From the NCBI RefSeq assembly GCF_001592125.1, contig NZ_BCWI01000023.1:1-64000 (forward strand): 64,000 bases of DNA, in the 5' to 3' direction. The notes beneath the pieces were generated by a model. The model was not told the DNA's origin. It was given only the letters and a program-made list of their open reading frames with translations, and searched no databases. The stretch is from Microbacterium hominis NBRC 15708 (GTDB lineage: Bacteria; Actinomycetota; Actinomycetes; Actinomycetales; Microbacteriaceae). Of this stretch, positions 37,580 through 46,850 are shown piece after piece. Each line of letters begins with the position of its first letter. Position 1 is the stretch's first letter. Position numbers and translations under genes: made by a program.

Positions 37580-38537
37580 CCCGCTCGATCCAGACGAGCG
37601 CTCGGCCCGGCTGGCCGCGCAGAGGAGGGCATGGAACGACGCTCACCCGACCTACTACGCCGACTACCGGGAGCGAAACCGTGAGTACATCCGCAAGACG
37701 AACCGCGAGCGCGAGCGTCGGCGCGCGCAACGCGAGCGAGATGAGAAGGAGCGGCGGCAGAAGGGCATCGAGCGGGCAAAGGAATGGGCACGACAGCATC
37801 CGGAGGAACGTCAGCAGGCACGCGAGCGCTATAAGCAGAAGCATCCAGAGGCGTACAAGCAGGCGCAGCGCGAGTACTACTACCGAAACCGTGAAGCGAT
37901 CGCCGAGCGGCGGCGGGAGCGAGAGGCCGCGGATCCCGAGAAGGCTAACGAGGCCCGTCGGCGCTCGGTCGCTCGGGCGCGCGCAGCCGGGCGCGCAACC
38001 GAGTGGTCACCCAGTCCCTCCCAGCAGGAGTCGTATCGACAGCGTGAGAACGAGGCCAGGCGTCTGCAGCGTCGTCGCGCTCGTGCCGGACTGCCAGACC
38101 GACGGCTCCACCGCGTCCTGGCAGCGGAGCGGCGCCACAACGACAGCGCCGCAGATGCGTTCTTCGCCCGCAGGCGCACCGGGGACGAGATGGCGCGGAT
38201 CAGGGATCAGGACGTGCCTACTCCACGAGAGTTGGTGCACGCACTACAGCAACACTCAGAGGCGCGCCGGGTGGCCCGTGAGATTCTGGCCATCGCCGAC
38301 GTGTACTTCGCAGATCACGAGCTTGAGCTGCGGGCGCGAGTCGCCGAGGTTTCGCGGGCGCGCTTTCGGGCGGGGCTGCTCCCTCTCGACGTGTATACCG
38401 AGCCGCGCCGCCGCGCCCTTGAGGTAGCGAATGCCCATTATCGCGGCGGCGTCGTTTCTTCGCTCACCTCATCGCTCCCCATGTTCCAGTGGATGACGGC
38501 GGACTTGGCCAAGCGCGACCACGACATCCAGCTCTGA
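37572..38537 (+). CDS. arginine/glutamate-rich helical protein
   Basis: A 321-residue protein. Residues about 20-165 are dominated by Arg, Glu, Lys and Gln with regular Tyr (YYADYRERNREYIRKTNRER, YREKNPEA-like repeats), giving a long charged helix or coiled coil. The C-terminal 150 residues are more ordinary (FFARRRTGDEMARIRDQD). It may bind nucleic acid; no catalytic motif is visible. Confidence 0.65.
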   Translation: MSDPLDPDERSARLAAQRRAWNDAHPTYYADYRERNREYIRKTNRERERRRAQRERDEKERRQKGIERAKEWARQHPEERQQARERYKQKHPEAYKQAQREYYYRNREAIAERRREREAADPEKANEARRRSVARARAAGRATEWSPSPSQQESYRQRENEARRLQRRRARAGLPDRRLHRVLAAERRHNDSAADAFFARRRTGDEMARIRDQDVPTPRELVHALQQHSEARRVAREILAIADVYFADHELELRARVAEVSRARFRAGLLPLDVYTEPRRRALEVANAHYRGGVVSSLTSSLPMFQWMTADLAKRDHDIQL

Positions 38538-38546
38538 CGGAGCCGA

Positions 38547-39800
38547 CTATGCAGGCTCGTCGCGAGAAGGTGGCTGGATCATGAGCACGTTCGTGATGCC
38601 GCCCTGATTGACGCAATCCTGGGCGAAGTCGTGCACGTGCCAATAGAAGTCCGTTGGCGGCTCGAGGACATTCACGGTCGTTTCGACCCGGGTGTAGCGG
38701 TGCAGTGGCACCGACACGCCCTCATAGGTGAAACCCATGTTGTCCGTCGTCAGGATCGTCAACGGTTGACCACCCGTCCACTGGATCCCGAGACGCAAGT
38801 CGTACTCGTCGTTGTCGATCGTCTCGGCTGTGGTCCGCGTGAGGGCCATGAGGTCGGCGATGGCGCACTCAATGGCGGCAGATTGCACCTGCCAGCCCTC
38901 GAAGTAGGCGTCGCTGCTCATACGATGCCCGCCGACCGCCGCGGCGATCGTCACGGAACCATCGTGGTGAATGCTCACCCAAGCTTCTTTCCAGAGAGAG
39001 CGTTCATCGCTTGCCTTGTTCATGGCGACCCAGCGGCGCAATCCGGGACGCGGGTTGTCGAGGTCGACGTTTTCCAGAGGGTGGACGCCTCCGCGCCCGG
39101 CGTAGATGAGGGCCAACCCTACGGTCTTTGTTAACACCGCTCGTGCTTCCTCGCGCGTGAGTCGGTCGCGGAAGCGAGGGATACGTGGGTGAGCCACCGC
39201 GATTAGCCATGCGCGGTTGTCGGTATCCCGTCCTGTTGCGGCCTCGTCGAACAGCGCGTCCAACGCCTCAGTGGCGTGTCGGCGTTCCTCGAAGCGAGCC
39301 CGGTACATCGCTTCTATCTGGCGTTCCTTCATCCACACGGTGTCAGAATCGTTCCGGACTGGGGCTGCGAAGTAGTCGTTCTTGAAAATCAGGTGTGGCC
39401 CGTCGATGCTCGCGGGCACTTCCACCACCACGGCGCGATTGCCTTCCACGCCGAGGCGATGGACGTTGAGTCCGAAGACAGGGGGCGAGATGGCGGTGAT
39501 CGCCGCGCTCCGTATGGAACGCTCGTATGCCTCGTCGAGCTCTCCTACATCGACTCGCTCGGTAGCAGCTTTCTGCGACTCGCGCACGCCGAACACGATC
39601 ACCCCGCCGCCGCTGTTCGCCATCGCCGCAACGTCCTTCGGAAAGTCCGTCTGCGGCAGGCCTTTCGCCGGCGGTAGCTCCGACTTCCAATCGAGATCGT
39701 TCGCTTCGGCGACCCCCGCCGCGATCGCACCATCGAGGATTTCGTCGGTCAGCGGGCACGGCGTGAGGCCGAGCGCCCGGTGCAGCGCGGTGAACGTCAT
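38547..39800 (-). CDS. AlbA_2/Schlafen-domain protein carried by the conjugative element
   Basis: A 417-residue protein. The AlbA_2 core is seen in ANDLDWKSELP (33-43) and MANSGGGVIVFGVRE (60-74), then VRNDSDTVWMKERQI where Schlafen relatives have the strand near the active site. The C-terminal 230 residues are unrecognised. It converges with the gene at 37572. It may be a second defence or inter-element competition gene, separate from the AlbA_2 protein at 26480 and not closely similar by eye. Confidence 0.75.
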   Translation of the reverse strand: MTFTALHRALGLTPCPLTDEILDGAIAAGVAEANDLDWKSELPPAKGLPQTDFPKDVAAMANSGGGVIVFGVRESQKAATERVDVGELDEAYERSIRSAAITAISPPVFGLNVHRLGVEGNRAVVVEVPASIDGPHLIFKNDYFAAPVRNDSDTVWMKERQIEAMYRARFEERRHATEALDALFDEAATGRDTDNRAWLIAVAHPRIPRFRDRLTREEARAVLTKTVGLALIYAGRGGVHPLENVDLDNPRPGLRRWVAMNKASDERSLWKEAWVSIHHDGSVTIAAAVGGHRMSSDAYFEGWQVQSAAIECAIADLMALTRTTAETIDNDEYDLRLGIQWTGGQPLTILTTDNMGFTYEGVSVPLHRYTRVETTVNVLEPPTDFYWHVHDFAQDCVNQGGITNVLMIQPPSRDEPA

Positions 39801-39947
39801 GCTCCCAGCGTAGGGACGAGCGCCGACGCTTCTCAGACTTCGAATGCGTGAGCGACTCGCCCTCCTGCGCCGCCACCCGCCGCATCACGAGAAGCGTCGC
39901 ATGCCACTTCCCGTTGATACGCCGGAATGGCGAGGAGGCCTCGGAAA

Positions 39948-40517
39948 CTACTCTGGACGGTGGGTCTCAGCCGCGATGAATGCGTCCTCAACTGCGCGCC
40001 GACGCGCGACGTCTTCGACGACGAATCGGCGGAAGTCGGCTGCCCGGTCGTCGATCGTGATCTCTTCCACCGACGGCGTTGGATCCTCGCCTGGCCACGC
40101 CGTCTGACGTGTCGCCCGATCGCGATCGAGGCGGGAGCCGCAGGCGGCGACCCAGTCGTGCAGGCGATCGCGAGCCTCGCTGAAGTCACGGTGCCAGCCG
40201 AGAGGGGCGGAACCGTGCTGCTCTTCGTCGTAGGCGCACAGCCAGTGCAGGTGCAGGGCGGACAGCTCCCAGACGAGTTCTGCGTGGCGATGCCACAGCG
40301 GCGGGATGATCGATGGTCCGATGCCGTACGTGCGGCGCAGCCAGTTCACCCAGCGGTCGAGCTCGACCCACTCGAATGCGGCTTGGTCGGAGGTGAGTAG
40401 ATTCCAGTTCACCGGGCGGGGGACGTTCGGCAGGCCCTCGGGCTCAGCGTCGGGGCCGTCTGGCAGCGGTGGCTCGAACTCGTACCCGGGGAAGCTGAGA
40501 GGCTCGTCGACGGTCAT
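39948..40517 (-). CDS. DUF4913-like protein
   Basis: A 189-residue protein rich in Trp and His (WVELDRWVNWLRRTYGIG, WHRHAELVWELSALHLHWL). The pattern fits DUF4913, a family common on actinobacterial conjugative elements with unknown function. Eight bases separate it from the ssb gene upstream, so it is probably in the same transcript. Confidence 0.65.
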   Translation of the reverse strand: MTVDEPLSFPGYEFEPPLPDGPDAEPEGLPNVPRPVNWNLLTSDQAAFEWVELDRWVNWLRRTYGIGPSIIPPLWHRHAELVWELSALHLHWLCAYDEEQHGSAPLGWHRDFSEARDRLHDWVAACGSRLDRDRATRQTAWPGEDPTPSVEEITIDDRAADFRRFVVEDVARRRAVEDAFIAAETHRPE

Positions 40518-40525
40518 CGGGTGTC

Positions 40526-40954
40526 TCAGCGGGCGAGCGGTTGGACAGCTGGCCTTGCGGGCGCAGGCGCGGCTGCCGCCACGGGCGGAAGCGTGTTGCG
40601 GCGGCGCTGCAGGGTGTAGTTCGTGCGGGCGGAGTCGTGTCCGAGGCGCTTCGCGACGAACTCCTCGGATTCGACCGTGGTGCCGTCCACTTCCCGGGTC
40701 GACGTGTGCGTGTAGCCCTCGGCGATGAAGGCATCGCCCTTGTTGAACATCGCGTAAGCCCGTTCCGCGTTTCGCCGGAACATGACGAGGTCGTGGTAGG
40801 TGGTCTCGGTCTGGGTGAACGTGCCGTCGTCGTTGCGTTCGAAGTGCTCCTGGCCGATGCGCGCCCAGAAGCGTGCTTCGCCTTTCGCGTTGAACGCGAG
40901 CTGCGGTTCCGACGCGAGGAACCCGGAGAGTGATTGCTGGGTGTGGATGGTCAT
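40526..40954 (-). CDS. ssb: single-stranded DNA-binding protein
   Basis: A 142-residue OB-fold SSB-like protein: GFLASEPQLAFNAKGEARFW, then YHDLVMFRRNAERAYAMFNKGD and EEFVAKRLGHD. The C-terminal tail is proline/alanine-rich and lacks the acidic DDDIPF tip of housekeeping SSBs, as expected for an element-borne form. It likely coats transferred single strands. Confidence 0.8.
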   Translation of the reverse strand: MTIHTQQSLSGFLASEPQLAFNAKGEARFWARIGQEHFERNDDGTFTQTETTYHDLVMFRRNAERAYAMFNKGDAFIAEGYTHTSTREVDGTTVESEEFVAKRLGHDSARTNYTLQRRRNTLPPVAAAAPAPARPAVQPLAR

Positions 40955-41007
40955 CGGATGCTCCTACGAGAGGCGGCTGGTCGGCGTTTAGCGGGAAGGT
41001 GCGTCGG

Positions 41008-42780
41008 CTATCCCCGCTGAAGTTGTTCTTCGACTTGCGCCCGTTCGGTGCGCAGTGATGTCGCGTCGGGGCGCGCGGTCCACTCGCGCATGCGCGTGAC
41101 GATCGGTGGTGCCGACCTCAGCAGCAGCAACGCCGTGCCGTATGGCAGCGTGCGGATGACGTCCGGCGGCATGATGGGCACCCGGCGTGTCGAGCGCTGG
41201 TTGGAGCGCATGCCACGTTCGCCGACGGTGATCGAGTCGGTGATCTCGTCGCGGTCACCGATCAGGGTGGCGATGTCTTGGAGATCTCGCGATCCCGACG
41301 CTCCGCCGAGCACGACCTTGGCGATACTGGCATCCCAGATCGCGGTAGCGGCGTTGTCACCCCACCGTTGCCGTGCCTGGGCGAGGGACTGGAGCACGGG
41401 CATCGTGGTGATGCCGGTGCCTCCACCTTCCGCCATTAGCACGGGGAGTGAGGGCAGGGGCGCGAGGTTGCCGACCTCGTCGAGCGCGAGCAGCAGTGGG
41501 GGGTCGAGGCGCGCGCCCGGTGATCGTGCGGCGACTCGGCGGGCTGTTTCGACGAGGTCTTCGACGAGCGCGGCAACGAGGGACGAGGAGGCCCCGGCGC
41601 CAGCTCCCGTTGCGAGGAGGTACAGGGTCCCGTTGTGGCGGAGGAAGCTCTCCGGATCGAACTGTTCGTCTTCGCTCGGGCTGACGGCGTCGAGGACGCG
41701 TGGGTCGGCCAGCGCACCCAACGCCAACGACACGCCTTGCCAGATCGAGTCTCGGGTTCGTGGGTCTGCGTCGATCATCGCCGCGAGCGACTCGGCCCAT
41801 CCCGTCGCGGCTGCCGGGTGGGAGGTCAGGACAGCGACGGCATCCTTCGCCGCGGCCGGGTCGAGCGTCCAGCGGAACAGTTCTGCGGGTGAGCGCCCGT
41901 CGAGCGCCGCGGCATGCAGGAGCGCCTGCAGGGCGGTGCGAGTCTTGCCTTCCCAGAACCCGCCGTTCTCCACACCGGCGCCCGACAGGCCTGTACCGGC
42001 GGCAAGGCCGGAAGCGCGGATCATCGCGGTGAGGGGGAGTTCGCAGCCGCGCACTGGCGACCACCGTAGGCCTGCTGGTACGCCCGGCGCGAGGTGTTGC
42101 GGGTCGAACACCGCGACCGGGCCGCGTCTCATCCGTGCGCGAATGGTGGTCGTGAGGTTGTCGGGCCTGGTGGAGGTCGTGACGACCGCGCCGGGTGAGT
42201 CGAGGATCGAGTTAATCACGATGTGGGCGCCCTTGCCCGAGCGGGGCGGGCCGATCACGAGGATGGAGTCCTCCACCGATGTCCACACCTTCGTTCCCCG
42301 CGCGGTGCCGACGAGGTAGCCGACGTCTTCGGGCCGTGGCGTTGCGACAGATGCCCGGAGGTGCGCGGCCCTCGACAGGAGAGAGTGATCGGAGGCAGCG
42401 CGGCGAATCTCGGCCGCGGAGGCGATGCCGGCGATGTGGTTGGGGTCGGGCCCGGTGTGCCGCATGTGATTTCGGATGCCGCGCCACGCCCACCATCCCA
42501 CGGCGGAGATCAGCGTCACGAGAACCGCCACGACGGCCCAGTAGGCCGCGGCATTGAGTCCGGGGGAGCCGAGCGCAACTCCCGGATCAGCGGCGGAGCC
42601 GAAGACACCCAGCCCGGCGGCAAGGCCCCCGGTCGGCTGCGCGGCACCTGAGAGGAACGCGGCGATGTTGCCCGCGACACGCAACACGCCGGCGACGGCG
42701 ACGACCCCGACGAGGGCGAGGAGCGCGAGGTTTGTCAGGCCGTCGCGGCCAGAGATATTGACACCGCCACTGCCGGTCAT
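41008..42780 (-). CDS. VirD4/TraG-type conjugative coupling protein
   Basis: A 590-residue membrane ATPase. Two N-terminal membrane segments (residues about 14-35 and 70-92) are followed by Walker A GPPRSGKGAHIVINS, and a TraG-D C-terminal part with Walker B LLLALDEVGNLAPLPSLP and QSLAQARQRWG. It brings the DNA-protein substrate to the transfer channel. ATG 42780 was chosen over GTG 42801 because it overlaps the preceding stop in an ATGA junction. Confidence 0.9.
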   Translation of the reverse strand: MTGSGGVNISGRDGLTNLALLALVGVVAVAGVLRVAGNIAAFLSGAAQPTGGLAAGLGVFGSAADPGVALGSPGLNAAAYWAVVAVLVTLISAVGWWAWRGIRNHMRHTGPDPNHIAGIASAAEIRRAASDHSLLSRAAHLRASVATPRPEDVGYLVGTARGTKVWTSVEDSILVIGPPRSGKGAHIVINSILDSPGAVVTTSTRPDNLTTTIRARMRRGPVAVFDPQHLAPGVPAGLRWSPVRGCELPLTAMIRASGLAAGTGLSGAGVENGGFWEGKTRTALQALLHAAALDGRSPAELFRWTLDPAAAKDAVAVLTSHPAAATGWAESLAAMIDADPRTRDSIWQGVSLALGALADPRVLDAVSPSEDEQFDPESFLRHNGTLYLLATGAGAGASSSLVAALVEDLVETARRVAARSPGARLDPPLLLALDEVGNLAPLPSLPVLMAEGGGTGITTMPVLQSLAQARQRWGDNAATAIWDASIAKVVLGGASGSRDLQDIATLIGDRDEITDSITVGERGMRSNQRSTRRVPIMPPDVIRTLPYGTALLLLRSAPPIVTRMREWTARPDATSLRTERAQVEEQLQRG

Positions 42781-43367
42781 GTGATGCTTCCGAACACGCA
42801 CGTGCCGGAGATGCGCCCGGCCAGGACGACCTCGCCAGTGGCGCTCGCCCGGCAGAGGTCCGGTTCCAGCAGTGCGCGTGCGGATCCGTCTGCGGATGCC
42901 TTGACGTGCCGCACGATGATCGCGACGGCAACCTCTTCGCCGGCGAGGAAGCCCTCATTGCCCTGCACGACGCGAGGCGGCGCGATCAACGGCGCCGCCT
43001 CGATGAGCGGTTCGGGAGCGCAGACGAGCTCGCCCGTTGCTCTTCGCGCATCGCCCCGAGAACGCGGCGGTGCGCTCGACGTGATCGAGCCCCGCAGCGG
43101 CCGGGTGATGAGGTCGGTGAAGACCGCGCCATCCGTCTCGTAGATGACGACGCGCACCGGCGACCCGTGCGCCCGCAGCACCGTGTCGATGATCTCCGCG
43201 AAGGACGCGCGGTTCCAGGATGGTCCGAAGCGCGGCGGTTCGAACGGTGTCCCGTCGACGGCGACGGTCATCGTGCCGTCCGGCGCGATCGTCATCTTGA
43301 TGACCGGAAGAGCCGCGGGGGCGCGGATGACGTCCGATCGATCTCGTACTGCGTGTGCTGTGCTCAT
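42777..43367 (-). CDS. hypothetical conjugation-cluster protein
   Basis: A 196-residue cytoplasmic protein with no membrane segments. It starts MSTAHAVRDRSDVIRAPAAL; the middle DGTMTVAVDGTPFEPPRFGP looks like beta strands. It is coupled to its neighbours by 4-bp overlaps, sitting between the VirB4-like and VirD4-like genes, as in other actinobacterial elements. Function unknown. Confidence 0.65.
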   Translation of the reverse strand: MSTAHAVRDRSDVIRAPAALPVIKMTIAPDGTMTVAVDGTPFEPPRFGPSWNRASFAEIIDTVLRAHGSPVRVVIYETDGAVFTDLITRPLRGSITSSAPPRSRGDARRATGELVCAPEPLIEAAPLIAPPRVVQGNEGFLAGEEVAVAIIVRHVKASADGSARALLEPDLCRASATGEVVLAGRISGTCVFGSIT

Positions 43368-44857
43368 CTCACGCCCTCCGTCATGCGGCTCGTTGTGTCG
43401 AACGCGGCGAGCTCTGCGGGATGCATCTGGTGCTGCACCACGAAGCTGCGGTCCTTTATCCGCCAGAGACCCTGACCGGTAGCCAGGCCCGGCAGCAGGC
43501 CCTGCTCGGTGCTCGTCAGGCCGAGCGCGGTCGCTGTCGCCCCGAGCTGATCCGCTTCCTGCCGATAGATGATTCGGGTCTCCGCGTTGGCGAGAAGCGA
43601 TGAGGCGATGGCGCGCATCGCGGAGCCCTGGTCGCCGACGTTGTCGAGATCGGAGAGCTTGTGGAACACGAGGAGGTTCGCGATCCCGTAATGGCGGGCG
43701 AGGCGCCATTGCGCATCCATACGGCGCAGCAGCGCGGGATGTGACATGAGTCGCCAGGCTTCGTCGTAGACAACCCACCGCTGCCCGCCGTGCGGGTCGA
43801 GGAGAGCGGATTCCATCCACGCGGAGGAGCAGGTCATGAGCACCGAGACGAGCGTCGCGTTCTCTGCGACGCGCGAGAGGTCGAGCGAGATCATCGGAAG
43901 GCTGGGATCGAAAGTGACTGTGCTGGGCCCGTCGAACAGCCCGGCCAGGTCGCCAGCAACAAGCCGACGCAGCGCGTGCCCGACGACCCGGCCGTCCTCG
44001 ACGAGCCGATGGTCGGCGCGTTGGGAGGCGTCAGGAGAGAGGATGCGTTCGACGACCATCGGCAGGATCGGTGTGTCGCACGAGCGGACGGTCTCGGCGA
44101 GAGCGAGGTCGATCGCCGTGTGCTCGAGTGGGCTGAGTGGTCGATCGAGCACTGTTTCGGTGAGCGCGCCGATGAGGTCGCGGCGACGCGCGGCGACTTG
44201 CCCGGCCCAGCTCTCGTCGGACAGGCCAGCTGGGCGATGCCCTTCATCGAGAGGGTTGAGCCGGGTCGCCATGCCGTGCCCGAGCACGATCGCCTGTCCG
44301 CCGACGGCTTCCGCCACGGCGGTGTGTTCGCCTTTCGGGTCCCCCGGCACGTAGACCCGGCGACCGAAGGGGATAGAGCGCGTGTACAGGCTCTTCACGA
44401 GCGACGACTTGCCTGAGCCGACGATCCCGGCCAGCACGATGTTCGGCGCGGTGATGATCCCGAGTGAGTAGAGCACCCACGGGTCGTAGACGAACGAGGC
44501 ACCCGAGTAGAGGTCTTGGCCGACGAAGACGCCCCGCGACCCGAGGCCACCTTCGGCCAGGAACGGGTAGGCGCCCGCCAACGTGGCGCTGGTGTCTTGA
44601 TGGCGTGGCAGACGTAGGTGCCCAGGAGTTCGAAGCGCTGCGGGCCGCGCCTCGCCGGATTCGGGAAGGTAAGTGGTTGCGCGCTGCTCCGCGCGTAATG
44701 CGTCCGCTTCGGCACGGCCCTCGGCGGTTGTGGCGGCGCGTGCGGTGGCGTTGAGGCGTCGGGATGCCTTGCGCCGGGCGTGACGCTCCTTTCGGCGTTC
44801 GCCCGCGGGATCCACGAGCACGGTCGTGTGGACGCGTTCGCCTTCGTGCGCGTTCAT
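43364..44857 (-). CDS. VirB4/TraC-like conjugation ATPase
   Basis: A 497-residue protein with Walker A VGSGKSSLVKSLYTRSIPFG preceded by NIVLAGI, Walker B VVYDEAWRLMSHPALLRRMD, and FHKLSDLDNVGDQGS downstream. The N-terminal 100 residues are charged (HARRKASRRLNATARAAT). It lacks the VirB4 N-terminal membrane part, which is probably supplied by the SCO6880-like protein at 45387. ATG 44857 overlaps the previous stop. Confidence 0.88.
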   Translation of the reverse strand: MNAHEGERVHTTVLVDPAGERRKERHARRKASRRLNATARAATTAEGRAEADALRAEQRATTYLPESGEARPAALRTPGHLRLPRHQDTSATLAGAYPFLAEGGLGSRGVFVGQDLYSGASFVYDPWVLYSLGIITAPNIVLAGIVGSGKSSLVKSLYTRSIPFGRRVYVPGDPKGEHTAVAEAVGGQAIVLGHGMATRLNPLDEGHRPAGLSDESWAGQVAARRRDLIGALTETVLDRPLSPLEHTAIDLALAETVRSCDTPILPMVVERILSPDASQRADHRLVEDGRVVGHALRRLVAGDLAGLFDGPSTVTFDPSLPMISLDLSRVAENATLVSVLMTCSSAWMESALLDPHGGQRWVVYDEAWRLMSHPALLRRMDAQWRLARHYGIANLLVFHKLSDLDNVGDQGSAMRAIASSLLANAETRIIYRQEADQLGATATALGLTSTEQGLLPGLATGQGLWRIKDRSFVVQHQMHPAELAAFDTTSRMTEGVR

Positions 44858-45333
44858 AGCGTCATCCCGTCGCGACGGTGCGGTCTCGGAACGGAGTGGT
44901 GGGTACCGAACAGGCCGGTGGGCTGGAACGAGTCGGCGGCGTTGACGCGCGGCACGAGTGACTCCGAGACCGGCTCGGGGGTCGAGAGGGAGTCCCACGC
45001 GATGCGGCCGGAGTGCTGCGATGCCCGGTCGAGGGCAAGGCCGGCTCTCGCGACCAGAGTGGATGCGCGGCGTAGCGCGAGGGCGGCGGCGTGGGCTTCC
45101 TCGACCCCTGCCCAGTGGTCGCCGTCGTCGGTGCGGGCGATCGCGTCGGCGTTGGTGTGCGCCAAAGCGAGCTGATCGAGCACCTGTTCGAGCGATCTGA
45201 GTCCGCCCAGCAGGTCGCCGACCACCTCGTACGTCTGTGCCGGGTTGTCGAAGGTGCGTGTGGCGTGGGCGAGGGCGCGCAGGGCCGTGCACGCTTCTGC
45301 GCCGTCGCTGACGGGGTCTTGGAATGAAGGCAT
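44854..45333 (-). CDS. hypothetical helical protein of the conjugation cluster
   Basis: A 159-residue, mostly helical protein (VGDLLGGLRSLEQVLDQLAL, AAALALRRASTLVARAGLAL) with no membrane segment. It precedes the VirB4-like gene with a 4-bp overlap. Similar small genes occur at this place in actinobacterial elements; function unknown. Confidence 0.65.
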   Translation of the reverse strand: MPSFQDPVSDGAEACTALRALAHATRTFDNPAQTYEVVGDLLGGLRSLEQVLDQLALAHTNADAIARTDDGDHWAGVEEAHAAALALRRASTLVARAGLALDRASQHSGRIAWDSLSTPEPVSESLVPRVNAADSFQPTGLFGTHHSVPRPHRRDGMTL

Positions 45334-45386
45334 TGCGTCCCCTTGCGAGAGAGTCGTCAGTCAGGTACTTCGTGCGTCCCCGCGCG

Positions 45387-46850
45387 TCACACGGATCGGC
45401 AGAGAGGCAGGGCGGCGGCGGCGAACGCTTGCGCCTGCTGCCCGACGAGCCGTCGCGTCTCGCAGGCGGCTTGCACGGCCGCTTGCTCGATGGCCGCGAC
45501 CGCCGCATCGAGTTCGTCGACGGTCGGCGCCGACACGGCGATGAGCCCGGTGAATCGCAGCACGCCGTGTCCGGCCGTCAGATCGGACTCCTGCTGCAGC
45601 ACGTCGTTGTACTCGGCGGTGCGCGCGGCATCCTCAATCTGGCCGATCTTCGCGCGCTGCGCGGCGTCCGAGAGCAGGCCCACCTTCTTCTTGCGGATGT
45701 CCCGGGCGGCAAGATCGGCACGGACCGGTGTGCACGTCAAGGTGAATGTGCGTTGGATGCCTGAGGTGAGCAGCAGCGGAGACAGGAAGCCGGGGTAGAC
45801 CTGCGACCGCGGCCACTCCGAGATCCACAGCACCGCGTGATGGGCCGAGTCGCTGTGCAGCCGGTCCCAGGTTTCGGAGACCGCGAGGGGACCGGCGGTC
45901 GCGAGGGACCGGCCGATGTCACCGTGTCGCTCGAGCGCGGGAGCGGCTGCGGGATCGTATGCGGAACGCAGCACGACTGCGACCTCACCGGGTGTGAGCC
46001 AACCGGTGGGTGTCAGGTCTGCCGCGCGAAGGGCCGCGGCAAACGTCGTCATCTCCTGGCGGAGCACGCTCGCCGCACCCTTCATGCCGCCCCCGGCGGC
46101 GCGGATCTGCCGTGCGGCGGCCCTCATGTCGAGCGCGAGGGACACTGTCGTCGCGTGCCGTTCACCTGCCGGCCCGGCACGTTCGATGAGTTCCCTGTAA
46201 GTCACCGAGGGCCAGGATTCATCGTCGATGCCGTGCAGTGTCCACCATTCCGCCAGCCCGCTGCCAGAGCTGGGAACGGTCCGCTCCGAAACCTGGACGC
46301 GCGCGATGCGCCCCGAGCGGCACACCGTGGCGAGCACACGGCCCCAACCCGTCACGCGACGTTCCTGTTCGCCGCTGTCGAGCAGTACGAACGCCGGATG
46401 CGTGATGCCGGCGATCACCGTCAGCGTCTGAGCGTGAGGGTCTTGAATCATGGCAGCGCCCGTCTCAGGGTCGACCCACTCGCGTAGCGCCGCGGCGTCA
46501 CCCGGGAGCGCGAGGGTGCCGGCAGGACGCGGCTTGACCAGGTCCGCACGGAAGTGCAGTTGCCCGCCGATGCTCCGCCACATCCATCGGACTGAGATCG
46601 GCACCCATTCGATGAGCTTGCGGCCGCCGACGGCGACAAAGGCGAGCACGACGCTGGTCACCCATATCGGGGCTGTGATGACGAAGAGGTTGCCGCCGCC
46701 CGTGTAGACGGCGCTGGTGAAGGCCACCAGTCCGATGGCGAGCGTCACGAGCTGCGCCAGCGAAAGCCCGAGCATCACGCCTCGCTTGGGGAGCCGCGAG
46801 AACTGAATCGGATGCAACTGGTTCGCCCGAGGGGCGTTGTTCGCTGTCAT
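45387..46850 (-). CDS. SCO6880-like type IV secretion component
   Basis: A 487-residue protein. The N-terminal 80 residues hold two membrane segments (LSLAQLVTLAIGLVAFTSAV and IWVTSVVLAFVAVGG) as in PrgI/VirB3-type proteins. The long cytoplasmic remainder resembles the N-terminal domain of VirB4 (AGITHPAFVLLDSGEQERRV). Its ATPase half is encoded separately at 43364. Overlaps the VirB6-like gene by 4 bp. Confidence 0.8.
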   Translation of the reverse strand: MTANNAPRANQLHPIQFSRLPKRGVMLGLSLAQLVTLAIGLVAFTSAVYTGGGNLFVITAPIWVTSVVLAFVAVGGRKLIEWVPISVRWMWRSIGGQLHFRADLVKPRPAGTLALPGDAAALREWVDPETGAAMIQDPHAQTLTVIAGITHPAFVLLDSGEQERRVTGWGRVLATVCRSGRIARVQVSERTVPSSGSGLAEWWTLHGIDDESWPSVTYRELIERAGPAGERHATTVSLALDMRAAARQIRAAGGGMKGAASVLRQEMTTFAAALRAADLTPTGWLTPGEVAVVLRSAYDPAAAPALERHGDIGRSLATAGPLAVSETWDRLHSDSAHHAVLWISEWPRSQVYPGFLSPLLLTSGIQRTFTLTCTPVRADLAARDIRKKKVGLLSDAAQRAKIGQIEDAARTAEYNDVLQQESDLTAGHGVLRFTGLIAVSAPTVDELDAAVAAIEQAAVQAACETRRLVGQQAQAFAAAALPLCRSV

